Assembly: GCA_900199655.1 (NCBI GenBank)
Contig: FZRE01000013.1
Span: forward strand, 59,346-123,345
Source of the DNA: Prevotellaceae bacterium KH2P17
GTDB lineage: Bacteria > Bacteroidota > Bacteroidia > Bacteroidales > Bacteroidaceae
Length of the DNA: 64,000 nucleotides
Direction of reading: 5' to 3'
A model generated the notes under the pieces. The model ran no database searches. It was not told the DNA's origin and worked only from the letters and a program-made list of their open reading frames with translations. A program made the position numbers and the translations under genes. This document shows positions 45,472 through 53,634 of this stretch, piece after piece; the first letter of the stretch is position 1; each line of letters opens with the position of its first letter.

Positions 45472-47247
45472 TCAGCTGAGTTCGCTCAATTCGAGCCATC
45501 TCATCGATTTTTCTTCGAGTATCTCCTGTATTTTGGGCAGCCGTTTGCTTTTCTCCGTGAGCACGTCTATCGCAAGGTTTCCGCTGCACAAGTCTTCCTC
45601 TATTTGCCGTTGTTCCTTTTCCAAGGCCTCAATGTCTTTGGTCAGCTGTTCAAACTCCATCTTTTCCTTGAAGCTCATGCGCTTGCGGGCATCGTGGTGG
45701 TAATCCTGTTTCTCTTTCGTATTGCCACTGTCTTTCTGCTTCTCGGTATCTTTGCTCTTCAAGGCCGCCCATTCACGATACTGTGTATAGTTGCCCGGAA
45801 AGTCTTTGATGACTCCTTCGCCCTCGAATACCAGCAAATGGTCTACCACTTTATCCATGAAGTAGCGGTCGTGGCTCACGATGATGACACAGCCGGGGAA
45901 GTCCTGCAGGTATTCTTCCAGCACCTGCAACGTTTGGATATCCAGGTCGTTGGTAGGCTCGTCGAGAACCAGAAAGTTGGGATTGCGCATCAGTACCGTG
46001 CATAAGTACAGCTTGCGCTTCTCGCCACCGCTAAGTTTGTAGACGTAATTGTGCTGCTCCTCGGGCGAGAAAAGGAAGTACTGGAGGAACTGAGTCGCAC
46101 TCATGTGCTTGCCGCTCCCCAGGTCTATGTAGTCTGCTATGTCGGTAATGATGTCTATCACTTTCTGTTCTTCGTTGAAAGTGAGCCCTTCCTGCGAGAA
46201 ATAACCAAAGCGTACGGTTTCGCCGATGTCGAACTTTCCGCTGTCGGGAGGCACCGTTCCCAACAGCATCTTGATGAAAGTAGACTTGCCGGTGCCGTTG
46301 TTGCCTACGATGCCCATCTTCTCAAAGCGGGCAAAGTTGTAATAGAAATTGTTTAAAATGACTTTATCGTCAAACCGCTTGGATACATATTGGCACTCAA
46401 AAATCTTGGAACCGATGTACACATTGCCTGCTTTCAGGCGCATCAGGCGTTCCTCTATGCGCTGTTTTGCCTTGCTCTGCAGTTCGTAGAAGGCGTCTTC
46501 GCGGTATTTGGCCTTGTGTCCTCGCGCCTGTGGCATGCGCCTCATCCATTCCAGCTCCGTGCGGTACAGGTTGTTGGTGCGGGCAATCTCTGCCCGTGCA
46601 TTGTCTATGCGCGCCTGCCGCTTTTCCAGATAATAGCTGTAATTGCCCCTGTAAGTGTAGATGCTCTTGTTGTCCAACTCAAGAATCACGTTGCAAACAT
46701 GGTCCAGAAAGTAGCGGTCGTGTGTAACCATCAGCAGCGTTTTGTTGCCGTGAGCCAAATAGCCTTCGAGCCATTCTATCATCTCAAGGTCCAGATGGTT
46801 GGTAGGCTCGTCGAGCATCAGCATGTCTGGCTCCGTTATCAGAGCGTTGGCAAGAGCCACGCGTTTCTGCTGTCCGCCGCTCAATTCGCCTATCGGCTGT
46901 TCCAGATTGTCTATTTTCAGCTGCGTGAGTATTTGCTTTGCCTTCAGAATCTTGTCCGGATTTCCCTCGTGGTTGAAGCATGCGTCGAGCACGTTCTCCT
47001 GCGGGTTGAAGTGCGGAGACTGCTCCAAGAAACTTGTCCGGATGCCGTTGCGATATACGATGGAGCCGCTGTCGGCGCTTTCTATGCCGCAGAGGATGGA
47101 GAGAAGCGTCGATTTCCCGGTGCCGTTCTGGGCAACGAGACCAACTTTCTGCCCCTCGGCTATCGAAAAGGAAATGTCGCTGAAGAGCACATCTACCCCG
47201 AATGATTTGGTAAGATTTTGTACGTCAAGATATGGAATGCCTGCCAT
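45472..47247 (-). CDS. ABC-F family ATPase
   Basis: 591-aa cytosolic ATPase with two ABC domains and no membrane part, of the Uup/EttA kind that acts on ribosomes or DNA branch structures. First domain: Walker A AQNGTGKST (about 39-47) and signature LSGGQQKR. Second: GNNGTGKST (about 315-323) and LSGGEKRK. A charged coiled-coil C-terminal domain (about 520-591) favours an Uup-like protein. It lies 94 bp after engB. Nothing points to an antibiotic-resistance subtype. Confidence 0.92.
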   Translation of the reverse strand: MAGIPYLDVQNLTKSFGVDVLFSDISFSIAEGQKVGLVAQNGTGKSTLLSILCGIESADSGSIVYRNGIRTSFLEQSPHFNPQENVLDACFNHEGNPDKILKAKQILTQLKIDNLEQPIGELSGGQQKRVALANALITEPDMLMLDEPTNHLDLEMIEWLEGYLAHGNKTLLMVTHDRYFLDHVCNVILELDNKSIYTYRGNYSYYLEKRQARIDNARAEIARTNNLYRTELEWMRRMPQARGHKAKYREDAFYELQSKAKQRIEERLMRLKAGNVYIGSKIFECQYVSKRFDDKVILNNFYYNFARFEKMGIVGNNGTGKSTFIKMLLGTVPPDSGKFDIGETVRFGYFSQEGLTFNEEQKVIDIITDIADYIDLGSGKHMSATQFLQYFLFSPEEQHNYVYKLSGGEKRKLYLCTVLMRNPNFLVLDEPTNDLDIQTLQVLEEYLQDFPGCVIIVSHDRYFMDKVVDHLLVFEGEGVIKDFPGNYTQYREWAALKSKDTEKQKDSGNTKEKQDYHHDARKRMSFKEKMEFEQLTKDIEALEKEQRQIEEDLCSGNLAIDVLTEKSKRLPKIQEILEEKSMRWLELSELS

Positions 47248-47341
47248 TGTTGTTTTAGGATGGGTTATAGGCGGTTCGGTAAAGCCCGTACCGCCTGCGG
47301 AAATATGTTTGTAAAAAGGCCGGATACAAGCTTTCCGAAAG

Positions 47342-47947
47342 CTATTCTTCGTTCATTGAGTTGTAAATTTCCTGTATGTAATCGAGTATTTCGTCGCGTC
47401 CGGTCTTCTTCTCTGAACTTGAAATAAAGTATGGGGGCAGTTCTTCCCAGCGGTCCTTCAGCTTGTCCAGCCATTTGTCTGCATTTTGTTTCGCTCTTCC
47501 TGCCGTGAGTTTGTCGGCTTTCGTAAACACAATACAGAACGGAATCTGGCTTTCTCCGAGCCAATCTACGAACTCGCGGTCTATTTGCAGTTGCTCATGC
47601 CGTATGTCTATGAGCACAAACACATTCGCCAGTTGGGGTCTTTGAAGGATATACCCGTCTATCATCTGCCTCAATTTTGCCATTACCGACTTGGAACGTT
47701 GTGCATAACCGTAGCCCGGGAGGTCGACCAGATACCACTCGTTGTTGATGATGAAATGGTTGATAAGCAGCGTTTTGCCCGGCGTAGATGACGTCTTGGC
47801 AAGTCCCTTGTGGTTGCAGAGCATGTTAATCAGGCTCGATTTGCCCACATTCGACCTTCCGATGAAAGCAAACTCCGGTTTATTATCCTTCGGACACTGG
47901 CTCACCGAGGGAGCTGACAGTACGAATTCTGACTTCTTGATTTCCAT
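47342..47947 (-). CDS. engB: Ribosome biogenesis GTPase EngB (YsxC/YihA)
   Basis: GTPase needed for 50S assembly. 201 aa from the start [15 protein letters not shown] at 47947. G1 is [10 protein letters not shown]3 DLPGYGYA, G4 FTKADKL. An in-frame ATG at 47968 lies over the -7 box (47966-47973) and is therefore unlikely. Probably co-transcribed with the ABC-F gene. Confidence 0.95.
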   Translation of the reverse strand: MEIKKSEFVLSAPSVSQCPKDNKPEFAFIGRSNVGKSSLINMLCNHKGLAKTSSTPGKTLLINHFIINNEWYLVDLPGYGYAQRSKSVMAKLRQMIDGYILQRPQLANVFVLIDIRHEQLQIDREFVDWLGESQIPFCIVFTKADKLTAGRAKQNADKWLDKLKDRWEELPPYFISSSEKKTGRDEILDYIQEIYNSMNEE

Positions 47948-47965
47948 TGTTGTCGGTTTTATTTG

Positions 47966-47973
47966 CAAAGGTA
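47966..47973 (-). promoter_or_regulatory. engB promoter
   Basis: TACCTTTG on the minus strand. Its position fixes the engB start at 47947. Confidence 0.7.
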
Positions 47974-48069
47974 GTGCAAATAATTGGTTTACCGAAGGGT
48001 TTTACTTCTGAATGATGCAACTCCTGAAAGTTATCAATCAGAAAATTTGTGTAATTCGATGAGATTATT

Positions 48070-48077
48070 TACCTTTG
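48070..48077 (+). promoter_or_regulatory. Promoter of the WG-repeat gene
   Basis: TACCTTTG with TTTG 20 bp upstream (48046-48049). An unusually good AGGAGG (48086-48091) lies 5 nt before the ATG. Confidence 0.8.
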
Positions 48078-48096
48078 CTGAAAATAGGAGGTTTCC

Positions 48097-48777
48097 ATGA
48101 TTACACAAGACAATTTTAATATAGAATACATAGACCCAATAGAAGAGCAGCAAATAGACAAGTTTGTATGTGACGAGATGGGGCGCCAAATTCACCGGTA
48201 CATCAAAGGCATGTCGGGCAGCAAGGCCATGATGCTCAAGTTCGAGGAGAAGCTGTCCACGCTTTCTGTCCCTGAAAAGGAAGAAGCCATAGCCCGTTAC
48301 ATCGACCTGAACAGAAAGGTTCTGAACGGTCTGGACTTTAAATTGGTGCTCACAAGAGCAATGGCCAATTACACCGATACCTTCAGTTATCTGCTCGAAC
48401 TGGTCAACAACAAGCGCAAGATGGTTTATTATCTGCATCGTATTCAGGACAAATATATTCAGTATCACGAAGTCTTTGAGGAAAACGGAAAATTCGGGAT
48501 TAAGGACCATAAAGGCGAAATTCTGGTTCATCCCGAGTACGAATTTCTCCGTACACCTTATATATATGTAGACGATTTGACCTTGATGCCCATCATAGCC
48601 GAGAAGAACGGCAAGCTGGGACTCATACTGCCAGACCGCAATGACACAGTGGTGGCCGACTTCATTTATGACGATATCTCCCTTCGTGATGAGTACCCGT
48701 ACTTTGAAGCCATAAAAGACGGGGTAACAGGGTTCATTGACCGCAATGGAGAATTTCACATCGGTACAGGCGATTGA
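48097..48777 (+). CDS. WG-repeat-like protein, unknown function
   Basis: 226 aa, soluble, no signal peptide. The N-terminal half (1-120) is helical and I do not recognise it. The C-terminal half has about three WG/KWG-type repeats: ENGKFGIKDHKGEILVHPEY, EKNGKLGLILPDRNDTVV and KDGVTGFIDRNGEF. Such repeats occur in many Bacteroidota proteins of unknown role. It has a strong promoter and Shine-Dalgarno site and stands alone between engB and the dehydrogenase, sharing a bidirectional terminator with the latter. Confidence 0.75.
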   Translation: MITQDNFNIEYIDPIEEQQIDKFVCDEMGRQIHRYIKGMSGSKAMMLKFEEKLSTLSVPEKEEAIARYIDLNRKVLNGLDFKLVLTRAMANYTDTFSYLLELVNNKRKMVYYLHRIQDKYIQYHEVFEENGKFGIKDHKGEILVHPEYEFLRTPYIYVDDLTLMPIIAEKNGKLGLILPDRNDTVVADFIYDDISLRDEYPYFEAIKDGVTGFIDRNGEFHIGTGD

Positions 48778-48803
48778 AGAGTTTGTACACCTCAATCAAC
48801 AAT

Positions 48804-48845
48804 AAAGACCTCTTTGCCATTTTAATTCCGGGCAAGGAGGTCTTT
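48804..48845. terminator. Bidirectional terminator
   Basis: AAAGACCTCTTTGCC pairs with GGCAAGGAGGTCTTT over 15 bp (G-T pairs included) around a 12-nt loop, with T-rich ends on both strands. Confidence 0.9.
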
Positions 48846-48871
48846 CCGTTTGGCATAGCCAGAAACAATGT

Positions 48872-51865
48872 CTATTGCTTGGCTTCCGTACACTCGTTGA
48901 CAAGGTAGGCAATTCCCATGTATGGCACACCTCCGTTTGTTTGGAGTCCTATTTCGCAAGTACGGCTGTTGGAATAGCCAACTTCTATTCCTTGCTCTTC
49001 TATTTGAGGCCGTAACTTGCGCAGAGCAAAGCGATTGAGCTCCGGATGCGAGAAACCTTTGTCGCCTGCAAAGCCGCAACAGCCTACGCCATCGGGCACC
49101 AGAACGTGCTTGGCGCAGAGCTTTGCCAAGGCTATGAACTGGTCTGCGAGACCCATTTCGCGGGTAGAACAGGTTATATGAATGGCAATCTTTCTGTCCG
49201 TTGGGTGGAATACAAGCCTGTCTTTCAAGAACTCCATGATAAATTCTACCGGCTCGTAGAGCTTCATCTTGGTAAACACCCGACGCATGCGGTGCAGGCA
49301 CGGACTTTGATCGCAGAGCACTGGATAGCGCCCGTGTCCTGATGCCTCCCATAAGGCATGCTCCAGTTCGGCACTCTTTTTGTCCGCGATATCCATCATT
49401 CCCTTGCTTTCCCAAATCTGTCCGCAGCACATTTGCTTCATGTTTTGGGGGAAGATAACTTCGTATCCGCCCTTTTGGAGCAGTTGGCACATCTCATCAA
49501 CCAAAGAGTTCTTGACCGGAGCACCTTTGGAGAGACCCATCGTCTGGTTGATACAACTGGGAAAGTAGACAACTTTCAAATTCGATATGGGCTGCTGTAA
49601 ATCAGCTGCTTTAGGCTGTTTCTCTTTCCGTGGCATGGCAGGAGTCCATAGAGGAACACCGACTTGATGCAGCCCTTTGGTTACTTTGCTCATGGCTGAA
49701 GTCCCTAAAACAGTGTGACCGAAGTTCGCCAAATCCAGCACTCCACGCAATCCGCTCTTTATTCCGGCCATGTGTTCGCCTGCAAATCTGCCAACGCGGT
49801 AGGCTGCAGGACGTTTTATCATGTTCATTTGCCTAATCATGTGGGTCAGATGTCCCGTGTTTATCTTCATCGGACACGAGGTAGCACACAACCCGTCGGA
49901 TGCACAAGTCTGGTCACCGTAATACTCATACAGTTTCCGAAGACGCTGTGCCCGTTCCGGATCTTTGCCTGTTAATTCGAGATTGCATATTTCGCGTTGA
50001 ACGACAATGCGCATACGCGACGACAAGGTGAGACCACACGAGAGGCAGTTGATTTCGCAGAAGCCGCATTCTATACACTTGTTGGCAGCAGCCACGCCGT
50101 CGGTCATCTCCTTGGTCGACGAGAAATCCTCTCCTTCCTGCTTCAGATACTGTCTTCCGTCGGGAATGTTGTCCGTATTGTAGCTCAGCACAGGCAATGG
50201 CTTGAGATGCCGGACAAAGCAATCGGGGTCGTCATTAAAGATAACTCCCGGGTTCAGCAAGCCTTCGGGATCGAACACATGTTTGAGTTCCTTCATGACG
50301 GCATAGGCCTCTTCGCCCCATTCATACTTCACGAAAGGAGCCATATTGCGCCCCGTACCGTGTTCGGCTTTCAGCGAACCACCGTATTCTCCGATAACAA
50401 GATGTGCCACATCCTGCATCATGTTCTTGTATCGTGCCACTTCATCCGAGGTCTCGAAGCTCTGGTTGAGAATGAAATGATAATTGCCTTCGAAAGCATG
50501 ACCGTAGATGCAGGCATCCGTGTAGCCGTGCGCTGCAATGAGTTGCTGGAGTTTTACGGTTGCTTCGGGCAGGTCTTCTATATGGAAAGCCACGTCTTCT
50601 ATCAGACACGAAGTGCCCACAGGGCGTGTTCCGCCTACCGAGGGGAATATACCCGAGCGGATTGCCCAGTATTTTCCGTAGACCTTTGGATCCTCGGTAA
50701 ATTCTGCAGGCTTATACAAATGGAATGCGCCGAGGCAAGTATTGATGGCCTCTATCTGTGCAAGAAGTTCTTCATGGCTGATAGCCTTGGTCTCAGTAAG
50801 TATGGCCGTAAGGTTATGATAGTCGCCCGGAGCCACGCCGGGGATGTTTCCTGCGTCTACTTCTTTCTTGTATCGCAGGTAAACCGGGTCGTCAACGCTG
50901 CTCAGCGACATGTAATCAAGCATTTCGGCACTCTTTACCATCAAGTCTTCCGCACTCATTTCCAGGTCGGCAGCCGATGCTTTCAGCTGCTTGAGTGCCA
51001 CAACGGCTTCGCAACTTTCTTTCATTGTGAAGAAGTAGACCATGGCAGAAGCCCTGTAATCGTACTCTTTCAAGGTCTTCATCGTTACGCCGGCGAGGAA
51101 TGCGAGCGTACCTTCGGAGCCCACCATACAGTGGGCGATGATGTCGAACGGGTCATGGTAAGCAACAAAGGGGCGAATGTTCAGCCCCGTAACGTTCTTG
51201 ATACTGTACTTGTGTTTTATCAGTTCGCTTAACTCCTTGTTTGAGTTTACGTTATCTCTTATTCTTTCTATCTCTTGTACAAACTCTGGATGGCTCTGCC
51301 TGAAGGCAGCTTTGCTGTCCTCGTTGCCCGTATCCAGCAGCGTGCCATCGGTCAGAATGATGCGTGCGCTTATCAACATACGGTCGCTGTTGGCATGAAC
51401 ACCGCAGTTCATACCCGACGCATTGTTGCACACTATGCCGCCAACCATGGCACTGCCAATGGAGGCCGGGTCGGGCGGAAACACCCGGCCGTAAGGTTTC
51501 AGCAACTGGTTCACCTTTCCGCCTACAAGCCCCGGCTGCAGCGTGATGCTGCTATGGTCGGGTGCAATCTCGTATTTCTCCCAGTTCTTGCCGGCCACTA
51601 TCAGGACTGAGTCGCTCACGCTTTGGCCTGAAAGCGATGTTCCGGCAGCGCGGAAAGTGAAAGGCAACTTGTGTGCCCGGCACGATTTTACGATCCGTGA
51701 CAGCTGCTCTTCGCCGTCGGAGCGGATAACCATCTTCGGTATCATGCGGTAGAAACTTGCATCTGTTCCCCAGCCAAGCGTCCGTAACTCGTCAGTATAA
51801 ATTTGTTGCTTGGGTATATAGCTGCTGACCTCAGCTAAAAACTCATCATAATGTTTAGGCTCCAT
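48872..51865 (-). CDS. FAD- and Fe-S-binding dehydrogenase (D-lactate dehydrogenase type)
   Basis: 997-aa fusion of a GlcD-like flavoprotein and a GlpC-like iron-sulfur protein, probably oxidising D-lactate or another 2-hydroxyacid and passing electrons to quinones. The FAD_binding_4 domain (about 40-215) has FRAAGTSLSGQSV. FAD-oxidase C (about 235-530) ends near EHGTGRNMAPF. Two 4Fe-4S motifs lie near CIECGFCEINC and CASDGLCATSC. Two CCG motifs follow (MCCGQIWESKG and VGCCGFAGDKG). Substrate cannot be assigned from sequence. Single gene. Confidence 0.88.
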   Translation of the reverse strand: MEPKHYDEFLAEVSSYIPKQQIYTDELRTLGWGTDASFYRMIPKMVIRSDGEEQLSRIVKSCRAHKLPFTFRAAGTSLSGQSVSDSVLIVAGKNWEKYEIAPDHSSITLQPGLVGGKVNQLLKPYGRVFPPDPASIGSAMVGGIVCNNASGMNCGVHANSDRMLISARIILTDGTLLDTGNEDSKAAFRQSHPEFVQEIERIRDNVNSNKELSELIKHKYSIKNVTGLNIRPFVAYHDPFDIIAHCMVGSEGTLAFLAGVTMKTLKEYDYRASAMVYFFTMKESCEAVVALKQLKASAADLEMSAEDLMVKSAEMLDYMSLSSVDDPVYLRYKKEVDAGNIPGVAPGDYHNLTAILTETKAISHEELLAQIEAINTCLGAFHLYKPAEFTEDPKVYGKYWAIRSGIFPSVGGTRPVGTSCLIEDVAFHIEDLPEATVKLQQLIAAHGYTDACIYGHAFEGNYHFILNQSFETSDEVARYKNMMQDVAHLVIGEYGGSLKAEHGTGRNMAPFVKYEWGEEAYAVMKELKHVFDPEGLLNPGVIFNDDPDCFVRHLKPLPVLSYNTDNIPDGRQYLKQEGEDFSSTKEMTDGVAAANKCIECGFCEINCLSCGLTLSSRMRIVVQREICNLELTGKDPERAQRLRKLYEYYGDQTCASDGLCATSCPMKINTGHLTHMIRQMNMIKRPAAYRVGRFAGEHMAGIKSGLRGVLDLANFGHTVLGTSAMSKVTKGLHQVGVPLWTPAMPRKEKQPKAADLQQPISNLKVVYFPSCINQTMGLSKGAPVKNSLVDEMCQLLQKGGYEVIFPQNMKQMCCGQIWESKGMMDIADKKSAELEHALWEASGHGRYPVLCDQSPCLHRMRRVFTKMKLYEPVEFIMEFLKDRLVFHPTDRKIAIHITCSTREMGLADQFIALAKLCAKHVLVPDGVGCCGFAGDKGFSHPELNRFALRKLRPQIEEQGIEVGYSNSRTCEIGLQTNGGVPYMGIAYLVNECTEAKQ

Positions 51866-51980
51866 AGGTTTGAATTGCCAATTAGTTCTTAGGTTTTTCA
51901 GGCAGGCAGAAACCTTGCATACGCAAAGTTGAACCCGTCGTATGCAAATCTAACAAAAAAAGTTGAAATATCTTCTTGTT

Positions 51981-52066
51981 CCAAAAGAAAATGTTTGTTT
52001 TTCTTTTGGCAGTGTGTTGTGTTGCCGCCTGCAGCCAATCCGGAAGCAGGTCAGCCGCGGCAACAC
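51981..52066. repeat. Two adjacent hairpins between the dehydrogenase and the small membrane protein
   Basis: CCAAAAGAAAA (51981-51991) and TTTTCTTTTGG (51999-52009) form a perfect 11-bp stem. GTGTTGCCGC (52019-52028) and GCGGCAACAC (52057-52066) form a perfect 10-bp stem with a nested CCTGC/GCAGG. They lie downstream of the phosphodiesterase operon and may together end it, although no long T-run follows. Confidence 0.55.
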
Positions 52067-52090
52067 GCCAACCGCAGGCATCAGCGCCTG

Positions 52091-52249
52091 TTAATGGCGC
52101 ATGATGCGGTTCTTAATCTCCTCGCGTTTCTGTTGTCGCAGCTTGGCATGGTTCTTCATGTCGAGGTAAGTTTTGAGGCCGAACCACACCAAGGCGATGG
52201 CAAGAAGCAGGAAAACGGCGATGAGCACATAAAGTAGGGCTGGTGACAT
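52091..52249 (-). CDS. Small single-pass membrane protein, 52 aa
   Basis: ATG at 52249 to TAA at 52091, beginning 11 bp after the phosphodiesterase stop codon. The peptide starts MSPALLYVLIAVFLLLAIAL, giving one transmembrane helix (about 4-25). A basic cytoplasmic tail (KNHAKLRQQKREEIKNRIM) follows, likely a helix. The compact gene, its operon position and its clean topology support it. I do not recognise a family. Confidence 0.7.
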   Translation of the reverse strand: MSPALLYVLIAVFLLLAIALVWFGLKTYLDMKNHAKLRQQKREEIKNRIMRH

Positions 52250-52260
52250 GTTATGAAGTT

Positions 52261-52800
52261 TTAGATGGTTAGGGTTGACAATAACTCGCCGTTGAGGGTG
52301 AACATGCTGATTAGTCCGCCCTCATAGGTGCACAGGGTGGGCGGATTGCCGCCCTTGGGGAAGGTGACTGAGCCGGTGTTGCACACGGCCTTGCTGCCGT
52401 CAGTGTAGAGTTCCCACAAGTGGGTGTGCCCGTAGAAGACGGCATCGAACCGTCCGGGCGGCAAAACTTCTTTGTTGTAGACGTGTCCATGGGTAAGCAT
52501 GAGCTTCTTGCCTTCGTCTACCAGGAGCATGTAGTCCTGCAGCAAGGGGAAATCCAGCAGCATCTGGTCTACTTCCGAGTCGCAATTTCCCCTCACGGCC
52601 ACAATCTGGTCGGACATAGCATTCAGTTGTTTGGCAATCTCCTTGGGGTTCAACCCGTCGGGAATGGTGTTCCGCGGGCCGTAATTAAGTATGTCGCCTA
52701 AGATGCAGAGCATGTCACAACGCCGGTCGGCATAAAACTGCAAGGCGCTGTCCAGGGCGGGGAGCGACCCGTGTATATCGGAGATGATGAGGTATTTCAT
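52261..52800 (-). CDS. yfcE: YfcE-type metallophosphoesterase
   Basis: 179-aa phosphodiesterase of the calcineurin-like fold with all metal-binding motifs: SDIHGS (7-12), LGDILNYG (about 35-42), RGNCD (about 71-75), THGH (about 103-106) and GHTH (about 124-127). The E. coli homologue hydrolyses artificial phosphodiesters; the natural substrate is unknown. The gene starts 16 bp after its -7 box and is followed by the small membrane protein gene. Confidence 0.92.
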   Translation of the reverse strand: MKYLIISDIHGSLPALDSALQFYADRRCDMLCILGDILNYGPRNTIPDGLNPKEIAKQLNAMSDQIVAVRGNCDSEVDQMLLDFPLLQDYMLLVDEGKKLMLTHGHVYNKEVLPPGRFDAVFYGHTHLWELYTDGSKAVCNTGSVTFPKGGNPPTLCTYEGGLISMFTLNGELLSTLTI

Positions 52801-52816
52801 ATTGTCTGTTTTCCTG

Positions 52817-52824
52817 CAAAGTTA
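52817..52824 (-). promoter_or_regulatory. yfcE promoter
   Basis: TAACTTTG on the minus strand. Directly upstream, a perfect inverted repeat GGCCGAAAAC-acc-GTTTTCGGCC (52834-52856) covers the -33 region. Confidence 0.65.
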
Positions 52825-52833
52825 CAGTTTTTT

Positions 52834-52856
52834 GGCCGAAAACACCGTTTTCGGCC
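52834..52856. promoter_or_regulatory. Perfect 10-bp dyad over the yfcE promoter
   Basis: Two 10-bp arms with a 3-bp centre occupy the place of the -33 box. A T-run precedes it on the plus strand and an A-run follows on the minus strand, so it is not a terminator for either neighbour. An operator is the better reading. Confidence 0.5.
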
Positions 52857-53368
52857 ACAGAAATCTTTGCTTTTGAAGCAGAAACGGCACCATTTTATTT
52901 GACTGATTGCAGCGGCTGCTTTGCCGTTTGCCGGCCTTTTGCCGACTTGATTTGTACGGATAATGTCCGAAAAAGCATGCTTCGCAACTCTTGCTTGCAG
53001 CGGACAAATGGCCTGAAACCGACATGCAAGATTGTTGCTTGTGTCCTTTGGCACGCTTGGAAAATAGCTTTTGCCTCCTTGGAGCTATCATTCAGCAACG
53101 CTGTAAGTATGCTTCGGCAGGCAGTTTTTGCCGCATTGCAACGTAAAATGATGCTTTCAAGGGGTTCTACGGGCTTCTTTTTATCTGTTCTTCAACGATT
53201 GTTGGCCGTAAACAGCTGGTTTTCAAAAAGTTGTGAAAAACCAACAAACTTTGTTTTTTGCGGCTTCACATCCGGAAATCAACGTGAAGTTGCATTGGCA
53301 AAAGCACTTTGTAAACATCGTTGAAACTATGAAAGACAAGACGGAAGGGCCGTACAAAAACAATAAAT

Positions 53369-53400
53369 CCTGACAAGAAAGGCTGTATCTTCTTGTCAGG
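53369..53400 (-). terminator. tRNA-Val(CAC) terminator
   Basis: CCTGACAAGAA and TTCTTGTCAGG pair perfectly with a 10-nt loop. The minus strand continues ATTTATTGTTTTTG. Confidence 0.85.
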
Positions 53401-53421
53401 AAAGTGGGATGTGAGATAGGG

Positions 53422-53496
53422 TAGGGACAATCGGGCTCGAACCGATGACCTCTGCAATGTGACTGCAGCGCTCTAAACCAACTGGGCTATGCCCCT
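53422..53496 (-). tRNA. tRNA-Val (anticodon CAC)
   Basis: 75 nt. Acceptor AGGGGCA with TGTCCCT (one G-T) and discriminator A. Anticodon stem-loop CTGCA-GTCACAT-TGCAG with anticodon CAC. T-stem ATCGG/CCGAT with loop TTCGAGC. CCA is not encoded. Confidence 0.93.
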
Positions 53497-53507
53497 ATGT
53501 TCGGATG

Positions 53508-53515
53508 CAAAAGTA
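53508..53515 (-). promoter_or_regulatory. tRNA-Val(CAC) promoter
   Basis: TACTTTTG on the minus strand, 11 bp before the mature 5' end. Confidence 0.65.
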
Positions 53516-53634
53516 ACCAAATAAATTGGTTTAGCCACAATAATTAGTGTTAAATTACGGCTTGAGGGCTAAAAAGTGTGACTTTATTGGCAAATTTCCG
53601 CCTGTTGCATGCACATCTGCCGGCTTGCTACAGC

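Larger units (their letters stand above)
52801..53421. other. 621-bp gap between yfcE and tRNA-Val
   Basis: It holds the yfcE promoter and dyad, and the tRNA terminator (53369-53400). Several overlapping open frames occur on both strands between 52822 and 53324 (longest 141 codons, plus strand). They are Cys/Leu-rich, overlap one another and have no promoter-start pairing, so none is called. The stretch may be a decayed gene. Confidence 0.5.

Noticed and set aside
45472..47247. Antibiotic-resistance ABC-F protein
   Set aside because: The charged C-terminal coiled coil and the pairing with engB fit a housekeeping Uup-like protein. No resistance context is present.
49997..51232. 411-codon open frame antisense to the FAD/Fe-S dehydrogenase
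   Set aside because: It lies wholly inside a well-supported gene. Long antisense frames are expected from codon bias here.
52899..53324. 141-codon plus-strand gene in the yfcE-tRNA gap
   Set aside because: Cys/Phe/Leu-rich with no promoter and no familiar motif, and overlapping minus-strand frames are equally open.
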